DNA from: Microbulbifer pacificus
GTDB taxonomy: Bacteria; Pseudomonadota; Gammaproteobacteria; Pseudomonadales; Cellvibrionaceae
Direction of reading: 5' to 3'
Assembly: GCF_033723955.1 (NCBI RefSeq)
Contig: NZ_CP137555.1
Span: 1,895,501 to 1,959,500 of the forward strand
Length of the DNA: 64,000 nt
Made by a program: the position numbers and the translations under genes. Shown in pieces: positions 58,901 to 64,000 of this stretch. The notes under the pieces are model-generated. The model was not told the DNA's origin and made no database searches. It worked only from the letters and a program-made list of their open reading frames with translations. How positions within the stretch are numbered: the first letter of the stretch is position 1; each line of letters opens with the position of its first letter.

Positions 58901-60429
58901 AACTGCTGGCGGAAGAAATCGTACAGGCAGCGGTTGCCCTGGGACAGCACCGCCATCGGGGTGTCGTCGCCCATGGAACCCACAGCTTCCTGGCCCGACT
59001 CCGCCAGCGGGCGGATCACCTGGTCGCGCTCTTCCAGCGAGGAGCTGAACAGTTTCTGGTAGACCTTGAACTGCTCGAACGAGAAATTGTTGTCCACTGG
59101 TGCGGTCACCAGGGTGGAGCGGATGCGGCGGGCCTTGCCCTTCAGCCACTGCTTGTACGGATGCGCCTTTTTCAGCTCGCCGTCCACCTCGGCGGTATGG
59201 CGCAGCTTGCCTTCCAGAGTGTCCACAGACAGGATCTGGCCCGGGCCCAGACGCCCCTTGGCTACCACGTCAGCAGGATCGTATCTATAGGTCCCGACCT
59301 CGGACGCCACGGTAATGAAGTCGTCCTTGGTGATGACCCAGCGGGATGGGCGCAAGCCATTGCGGTCGAGGGTACACACGGCGTAGCGGCCGTCGGTCAA
59401 CACCAGACCGGCAGGGCCATCCCAGGGCTCCATGTGCATGGAGTTGTATTCGTAGAAGGCGCGCAGCTCGGAGTCCATGGTGTCCACGTTCTGCCACGCC
59501 GGCGGTACCAGCATGCGGATGGCGCGGTGCATGTCGATACCACCCGCCATCAGCAGCTCGAGCATATTGTCGAGACTGGAAGAGTCGGAACCGGTGCGGT
59601 TCACCAGCGGCGCCAGCTCGTTCAGCTCCGGCAACAGCTCGGTATTGAACTTGGGCGTGCGCGCCACAGACCAGTTGCGGTTACCGGTGACGGTGTTGAT
59701 CTCACCGTTGTGCGCCAGCATGCGGAACGGCTGGGCCAGCGGCCAGCGCGGCATGGTGTTGGTGGAGAAACGCTGGTGGAACACACAGATCGCGGTTTCC
59801 AGGCGCGGGTCTGCCAGATCCGGGAAGAACGCCGGCAGATCCGCTGGCATCATCAGGCCCTTGTAGGAAAGCACCCCGGTAGAAAGGCTGGCGATGTAGG
59901 TATCGTCACCGAGCTGCTGTTCCGACTTGCGACGGATCACGAACAGGCGGGCGGCAAATTTCTGGTCACCCAGCGGTTGCTCGGCATCGTTGATTAGCAG
60001 GTGTTCAAAGCGCGGCAGCGACTGGCGCGCAATGGGGCCAAGACAGTCGGCATTGGTAGGTACCGGGCGCCAGCCGGCGACCTTCAGGCCCTGGGCCTCC
60101 ACTTCGCGCTCGAGAATGGCGCGTGCCGCGGCAGCCTTGGCCTCGTCCAGCGGCAGCATGATGGAACCCACGGCGTAGCTGTCGCTCAGCTCGCCACCGA
60201 AGGCCTCCTTCGCCACAGCGCGCAGAAACGCATCCGGCTTCTGCAGCAGCAGGCCGCAGCCGTCTCCGGTTTTGCCATCGGCGGCAATACCGCCGCGGTG
60301 AGTCATGCAGGTCAGCGACTCAATCGCCGTCTGTAACAACTTGTGGCTGGTCTTGCCTTTGAGATGGGCAATCAGACCAAAGCCACAGTTATCTTTGAAC
60401 TCATCCAATCGATACAGACCGCTACCCAT
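55978..60429 (-). CDS. gltB: Glutamate synthase large subunit
   Basis: 1483 residues. It makes glutamate from glutamine and 2-oxoglutarate. The start ATG at 60429 has GAGGA six bases upstream; an earlier TTG is discarded. A 14-residue propeptide precedes Cys15, the glutaminase nucleophile of the class II amidotransferase domain ([12 protein letters not shown]). The central and FMN synthase domains follow, with the cluster motif [17 protein letters not shown] for 3Fe-4S. The C-terminal GXGXG beta-helix ends the protein. The residues between domains that form the ammonia tunnel cannot be checked by eye. aroB, a DamX-like gene, then gltB is the Pseudomonas order; the middle gene is missing here. 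Confidence 0.97.
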   Translation of the reverse strand: MGSGLYRLDEFKDNCGFGLIAHLKGKTSHKLLQTAIESLTCMTHRGGIAADGKTGDGCGLLLQKPDAFLRAVAKEAFGGELSDSYAVGSIMLPLDEAKAAAARAILEREVEAQGLKVAGWRPVPTNADCLGPIARQSLPRFEHLLINDAEQPLGDQKFAARLFVIRRKSEQQLGDDTYIASLSTGVLSYKGLMMPADLPAFFPDLADPRLETAICVFHQRFSTNTMPRWPLAQPFRMLAHNGEINTVTGNRNWSVARTPKFNTELLPELNELAPLVNRTGSDSSSLDNMLELLMAGGIDMHRAIRMLVPPAWQNVDTMDSELRAFYEYNSMHMEPWDGPAGLVLTDGRYAVCTLDRNGLRPSRWVITKDDFITVASEVGTYRYDPADVVAKGRLGPGQILSVDTLEGKLRHTAEVDGELKKAHPYKQWLKGKARRIRSTLVTAPVDNNFSFEQFKVYQKLFSSSLEERDQVIRPLAESGQEAVGSMGDDTPMAVLSQGNRCLYDFFRQQFAQVTNPPIDPLRETIVMSLETCLGREKSVFEETPEHADRVILSSPVLSHIKYSALLDLGREEFKAKVFDLNYDPTQLDLKGAIEKLCKDAADSVRNEGTVIVVLSDRNIEEGKLPIDALLATGAVHHHLVHNGLRCDSNVVVDTATARDSHQLACLIGVGATAVHPYFSYSIINHLIETGELLLDAATAQKNYRTGISKGLLKILSKMGISAVASYRGALLFELVGLSQDVIDLCFPEAPARVLGAGFAELEEDMRGRAELAWKPRKQVSAGGLHKFVYGQEYHAFNPDVVKALQEAVRSGDYGAWRDYATLVNQRPVATLRDLLGVKKDLLSIPLDEVEPVENILRRFDSAAMSLGALSPEAHESLAQAMNRLGGRSNSGEGGEDPARFGTDKVSKIKQIASGRFGVTPHYLVNAEVLQIKVAQGAKPGEGGQLPGGKVNELIARLRYSVPGVTLISPPPHHDIYSIEDLAQLIYDLKQVNPDALVSVKLVSRPGVGTIAAGVAKAYADLITISGYDGGTAASPITSIRYAGSPWELGLAETHQTLRANDLRGKVRVQTDGGLKSGLDVVKAAILGAESFGFGTAPMVALGCKYLRICHLNNCATGVATQNKDLRDEHYIGTVEMAMNFFRFVAEETREWMARLGVRSIEELVGRVDLLETLEGETAKQKTLDLSPLLHSDALLDSKPQTCQQPKNEPWDKGLLAERMVAETLPAIENLSGGEFSFQLTNCDRSIGARLSGEIAKRHGNQGMVDAPIKLRLTGVAGQSFGVWNAGGLEMYLEGDANDYVGKGMAGGKLVIRPPQGSSFKSEETSIIGNTCLYGATGGKLFASGCAGERFGVRNSGAFAVVEGAGDHCCEYMTGGMIAVLGKTGVNFGAGMTGGFAYVLDMDRDFFDKCNHELIELRRISSEALEEYQSHLREVIEEFVDETGSEWGQELLDNLDDYLNKFWLVKPKAASLAGLLSDVRKRGE

Positions 60430-60843
60430 AGAATTCCTCAAAGTGTTATTGCCACCCCGTTCGTGCTGAATGATCGCGCCCTATCGGAGCGGCAATCCGT
60501 TCACAGTGCGCTCGTTAATTCGAGGACTGTCCTTGGGGGTATATTTATCTACTTTCGAGCCAAAGATGCCGCAGATTCCACTGGGTTTTCGAAACTCCAG
60601 TGACAAAAAAAGCCCGCATTAGGGGCTTGGGTGTTACTCGCTTCCTGCGAGCCTGGGCTTTGTTGTTATCGGCTCATTTCCCCGGTTTTCACCAGGGGGG
60701 CGCGCAATGTTACAAGTGCCCCCCTGCGATTGCAAGATTCGCCAGATTTTTTTGCTGTTAGCATGCCGTTTAACCGATTTATCTTCTTCAAAATTCGTTT
60801 GGCGTCAAAGAATCCTCAGTACGGTAAAAAAACTACAGATTCA
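60430..60843. other. Intergenic region, aroB / gltB
   Basis: About 410 bases with no gene. It contains a terminator for aroB (listed separately) and a hairpin with AGGGGGGC (60694-60701) pairing with GCCCCCCT (60718-60725) but no T-run. The gltB promoter must lie at 60430-60600. Relatives have a DamX/SPOR-domain gene here; I see no remnant of it. Confidence 0.5.
60603..60628 (-). terminator. Terminator of aroB
   Basis: AAGCCC / GGGCTT with a 7-base loop, followed by TTTTTTTGTC on the minus strand, about 215 bases past the aroB stop. Confidence 0.65.
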
Positions 60844-61929
60844 TCACCGTGCACCGCAGCTGTGCAACGCTTCTATCAGTTGCTCTTTAGGGGTATCAGC
60901 GACAATCTGCGCATCACCGATGGCGCGCAGCAACACCAGACGCAATTTGCCATCCTGTACCTTTTTATCCACCGACATTGCGCGTAAATAATCATCCACC
61001 GCCATATCCACGGGGGATTGTTGCGGCAGGTTGGCTCTGGTTAGCAGTGCGCGCAAGCGGTCTACCTCTTGCTGGGAAATCCAGCCGCGCAGGCGCGACA
61101 GCTCCGCCGCCATTGCCATCCCTGCAGCCACTGCCTCCCCATGCAGCCATTTACCGTAACCCTGTACCGCTTCTATCGCATGGCCGAAGGTATGGCCGAA
61201 ATTGAGGATGGCACGGCGTCCGGATTCCCGCTCGTCTTGCGCCACCACCGCGGCCTTGTCCGCACAACTGCGCTCCACCGCGTAGGCCAGTGCCGCGGGG
61301 TCGCGGGCGAGCAGTGCGTCCATATTCGCCTCCAGCCACGCGAAAAAGGGTGCATCGCAGATCATGCCGTATTTGATGACCTCGGCGATGCCTGCAGACA
61401 ACTCGCGATCCGGCAGGGTCGTCAGTGTGTCGATATCGATCAGCACCAGTCGCGGCTGATAGAAGGCGCCGATCATGTTCTTGCCCAGCGCATGGTTGAC
61501 CCCGGTTTTCCCACCCACAGAGGAATCCACCTGGGACAACAGGGTGGTGGGGACCTGCACGAAATCCACCCCGCGCTGGTAGCAGGCCGCGGCGAATCCA
61601 CTCATATCCCCCACCACGCCGCCGCCAAGGGCGACGATGGTGGTGCTGCGATCGTGGCGCTTTTCCAGCAGTGTGTCGAAAATCCGGTTCAGGGTATCCA
61701 GGGTCTTGAACGCCTCGCCGTCGGGCAGCTGCACACTGTCCACCTTGTCAAAGTCCTGCAGGCTGGCGAGCAGCTTTTCCAGGTAAAGCGGCGCAATGGT
61801 CTCGTTCGTGACCACCAATACCTGGCGGCCGCGAATCGCGTTGGTGAAATGTGTGGAATTTCCCAGTAAACCGGGGCCGATCAGAATGGGATAACTGCGA
61901 TCACCGAGATCGACCGTGAGACTGTGCAT
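60844..61929 (-). CDS. aroB: 3-dehydroquinate synthase
   Basis: Second step of the shikimate pathway: cyclises DAHP to 3-dehydroquinate with NAD and zinc. 361 residues. [20 protein letters not shown] is the NAD/substrate segment, followed by the [21 protein letters not shown] stretch. The Zn-binding Glu is in the [13 protein letters not shown] stretch, and the two zinc His in [11 protein letters not shown] and [11 protein letters not shown]. Nothing is missing. It is 107 bases after aroK and likely in the pil-aroK-aroB transcript. Confidence 0.97.
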   Translation of the reverse strand: MHSLTVDLGDRSYPILIGPGLLGNSTHFTNAIRGRQVLVVTNETIAPLYLEKLLASLQDFDKVDSVQLPDGEAFKTLDTLNRIFDTLLEKRHDRSTTIVALGGGVVGDMSGFAAACYQRGVDFVQVPTTLLSQVDSSVGGKTGVNHALGKNMIGAFYQPRLVLIDIDTLTTLPDRELSAGIAEVIKYGMICDAPFFAWLEANMDALLARDPAALAYAVERSCADKAAVVAQDERESGRRAILNFGHTFGHAIEAVQGYGKWLHGEAVAAGMAMAAELSRLRGWISQQEVDRLRALLTRANLPQQSPVDMAVDDYLRAMSVDKKVQDGKLRLVLLRAIGDAQIVADTPKEQLIEALHSCGAR

Positions 61930-62036
61930 GGCTACTCCCTTAAGCCCAGAAGTGAAAAATGAAAAGGTGATTTATTCCGGCGAGCCAACACCCTAACACC
62001 GCAAGATGCGGATGTTGCAACGGCGCATCGGGGATC

Positions 62037-62561
62037 TCATCCGGCAGATACTGCCATCAGCCGGTCCACCACCAGCTGGGCGGCCTGCTTGGGCGTACAG
62101 TCGTCGGTATCACACACAAGGTCGGCAACATCATCGTAAAACGACGCACGCTGCTGCAGAATTTCCTGCAGTTTTTCACGGGGATCGGCCACCTGCAGCA
62201 GCGGGCGGTTGCTGTTTTTGGAAGTGCGCTCCACCAGTTGGTCGAGTCCTGCGCGTAAGTAGACGACAAATCCGTGATTTTTCAGCAGCGCGCGATTTTC
62301 CGGTATTAATACTATTCCGCCGCCAGTGGCGATTACCTGCGGCTCGCCAGTGCACAGATCCCGCAACACCGCGCTCTCGCGACGGCGAAAGCCGGCCTCG
62401 CCTTCCACATCAAAGATCCACGGAATATCGGCGCCGGTGCGGTCTTCAATCACCTTGTCGGAATCGGCAAAAGGCAGCCCCAGTTGGGCTGCCAGTAATT
62501 TGCCGATGGTGGACTTGCCGGCCCCCATCGGGCCGACAAGAAAGATGGGCTGGGTGATCAC
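62037..62561 (-). CDS. aroK: Shikimate kinase
   Basis: Phosphorylates shikimate at the 3-OH. 174 residues. The P-loop is GPMGAGKST (residues 11-19). The substrate DSD motif appears as FADSDKVIE (here ADSD), FRRRES follows, then ATGGGIVL. The start is GTG at 62561, overlapping the pilQ stop as GTGA, so translation is coupled. A pilQ-aroK overlap is usual in this group. Confidence 0.96.
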   Translation of the reverse strand: MITQPIFLVGPMGAGKSTIGKLLAAQLGLPFADSDKVIEDRTGADIPWIFDVEGEAGFRRRESAVLRDLCTGEPQVIATGGGIVLIPENRALLKNHGFVVYLRAGLDQLVERTSKNSNRPLLQVADPREKLQEILQQRASFYDDVADLVCDTDDCTPKQAAQLVVDRLMAVSAG

Positions 62562-64000
62562 TTGCTGAAAGACATGAACTCGTCTTGCATGATGCGCGGG
62601 GTGACGAAAATCAGCAGCTCGCGCTTGTCTTCCTGCTTGGTGGACCGCTTGAACAGGTGACCAAGGAAAGGGATATCGCCGAGGAATGGCACCTTGCTTT
62701 CCCCTTCCAGAGTCTGCGCTTCGAAGATGCCGCCGAGCACGATGGTTTCGCCGTTGCGCACCAGTACCTTGGTCTGCAGAGAGTTCACGTTGATCGCCGG
62801 AATCTGCGCACCGGTGATCACATTGGTGAACAGCTCACCGACACTGTTCTGGTCGATGTTCAGGCTCATGATGATGTTGTCATCCGGGGTGATCTGCGGG
62901 GTAACGTTCAGCAGCAGTACCGCCTCTTTGAAAGTTACCGAAGCGGCACCGGAGGAGGTCGCCTCCAGATAGGGGATTTCCACACCGGAGCGAATCGTCG
63001 CCTCCTGCTTGTCGCCGGTCACCACCTTGGGCTGGGACACAATTTCCGCCTTGCCCACATCTTCCAGTGCGGACAGCTCGAGACCCAGCAGGAAGTCTTC
63101 TTTCAGGATCGCATAGGCAATGCTACCTGCGCGCTGACTGAGCCCCAGATCCACCAGCATCGGGTCGTGCAGGGTGGTAGGTGAAGACAAATCCGGAATA
63201 CTGCCATCGCCATCAGAAATTCCTGGCAACTGACTACCGGAACCGATACCAATGGCATCGTCACTCATGTTGTGATCTTCCAGATAGCTCCAGCGCACAC
63301 CGAGGTTTCTCTCAAAGTCGGTATTGGCTGTCACCAGACGTGCTTCGATCATCACCTGACGGATCGGGATATCGATCGCGGCAATCAGATCGCGGAACTG
63401 GGCAATCTTGTCTTCGGTATCGGTGAGGATGATGGTGTTGGTACGCTCATCCACGATGGCGCTGCCACGGGAAGACAGGATGCTGCGCTGCTCCTGGTCA
63501 TCACGACCACCTGCAAAGTTGCCCTGTCCAAAGCCACCGCCCTGACCACCACTCTGGTTACCGGCAAACAGGGTGAACAGTTCGCGGGCGTCGGCGTAGC
63601 GGATCTGAATGTACTCGGTGCGCAGCGGCGCCAGCTCTTCCAGCTGCTTGCGGGTTTCCAGCTCGCGGCGCTCACGCTCGGCAATTTCCGCTGCCGGCGC
63701 GACCATGATCACGTTGCCTTCCTGGCGCTTGTCCAGGCCTTTGGCTTTCAGAATCAGCTCCAGCGCTTGATCCCACGGCACGCCGTCGAGGCGCAGGGTG
63801 ATACGCCCCTGTACGGTATCGCTCGCCACCAGGTTGAGGTCGGTAAAGTCAGCAATCAACTGCAGTACCGAGCGCACCTCGATGTCCTGGAAGTTCAGCG
63901 ACAGTTTCTCTCCGCTGAACTGGAATTCCTTCTGCTTCTCGCGCACCTGGGCCACGGTCAGCGGTTTGACGCTGAGTACGTATTCGGTATCAGCCTGGTA
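62558..64000 (-). CDS. pilQ: Type IV pilus secretin PilQ, 5' end outside window
   Basis: At least 480 residues, open to the window edge. It contains a secretin N-domain with DIEVRSVLQLIADFTDLNLVAS, as in PilQ N0/N1, then N-domains and a secretin barrel with VLLNVTPQITPDDNI and the LVRNGETIVLGGIF motif. The C-terminus is KQEDKRELLIFVTPRIM. It forms the outer-membrane gate through which type IV pili pass. The AMIN domains of PilQ should lie before the window. It overlaps aroK by four bases; pilMNOP presumably precede it. Confidence 0.94.
   Translation of the reverse strand, partial: YQADTEYVLSVKPLTVAQVREKQKEFQFSGEKLSLNFQDIEVRSVLQLIADFTDLNLVASDTVQGRITLRLDGVPWDQALELILKAKGLDKRQEGNVIMVAPAAEIAERERRELETRKQLEELAPLRTEYIQIRYADARELFTLFAGNQSGGQGGGFGQGNFAGGRDDQEQRSILSSRGSAIVDERTNTIILTDTEDKIAQFRDLIAAIDIPIRQVMIEARLVTANTDFERNLGVRWSYLEDHNMSDDAIGIGSGSQLPGISDGDGSIPDLSSPTTLHDPMLVDLGLSQRAGSIAYAILKEDFLLGLELSALEDVGKAEIVSQPKVVTGDKQEATIRSGVEIPYLEATSSGAASVTFKEAVLLLNVTPQITPDDNIIMSLNIDQNSVGELFTNVITGAQIPAINVNSLQTKVLVRNGETIVLGGIFEAQTLEGESKVPFLGDIPFLGHLFKRSTKQEDKRELLIFVTPRIMQDEFMSFSK

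Noticed and set aside
58375..59997. Open frame of 540 codons antisense to gltB
   Set aside because: The minus strand carries an unmistakable glutamate synthase; the + strand frame has shadow composition.

Overview
This window looks like chromosome from a gammaproteobacterium of the Pseudomonas/Cellvibrio side of the class, probably a marine genus close to Microbulbifer. That identification is inference. It rests on gene order and protein flavour (rpsF-rpsR-DUF2232-rplI-dnaB; rnr-rlmB; purA-hisZ-hflC-hflK-hflX-hfq-miaA-mutL-amiB-tsaE-nnrDE / queG / orn / rsgA-rhdA-psd; pilQ-aroK-aroB-gltB-gltD-hemE), on moderately high G+C, and on tRNA genes with encoded CCA ends. The order closely follows what I remember of Pseudomonas aeruginosa, interrupted by accessory inserts.

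Layout. 1-14 kb holds a truncated EVE-domain gene, a DUF3094 membrane peptide, an acyl-CoA dehydrogenase with a PsrA-like operator upstream, bioD, an L,D-transpeptidase, dnaB, the ribosomal S6/S18/L9 operon, a hydrolase, a 2OG-Fe(II) oxygenase, and rlmB-rnr. 14.4-31.2 kb is an accessory block where this genome departs from the Pseudomonas order. It has two identical tRNA-Leu(CAG) units in direct orientation around a five-gene chaperone-usher fimbrial operon and ppc. Next come a REP-associated (RAYT-type) transposase homologue that has lost its HUH motif, a sorAB sulfite dehydrogenase pair, an MFS exporter, an aspartoacylase/succinylglutamate desuccinylase-like enzyme, a lytic transglycosylase and a hemolysin III-like protein. 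31.3-50 kb is the conserved purA-to-psd housekeeping region. 50-64 kb holds an HD-GYP protein with a degenerate metal site, hemE, an NhaC-type antiporter, gltBD, aroB-aroK and the 3' part of pilQ.

The most unusual signal is a family of four 111-112 nt elements (4462, 28938, 46229, 48999). They are all on the + strand and each follows the stop codon of a + strand gene. Each folds on paper into a long outer stem enclosing two hairpins, usually capped by GGGA. The stem sequences differ between copies while staying complementary, whereas the joining segments are nearly invariant. This is the pattern expected of a structured RNA (or ssDNA substrate) family, and I do not recognise it as a named one.

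How the genes work together. Most of the window is core physiology: replication (dnaB), translation and RNA turnover (S6/S18/L9, rnr, rlmB, hfq, orn, rsgA, queG, miaA, tsaE), mismatch repair (an endonuclease-type MutL), cell wall (amiB, ldt, lytic transglycosylase), glutamate synthesis (gltBD), shikimate (aroKB), haem (hemE) and type IV pili (pilQ). The accessory block adds adhesion, sulfur oxidation and efflux functions and carries the marks of past rearrangement. All calls are made by eye from sequence and from memory of protein families; no database search was run.
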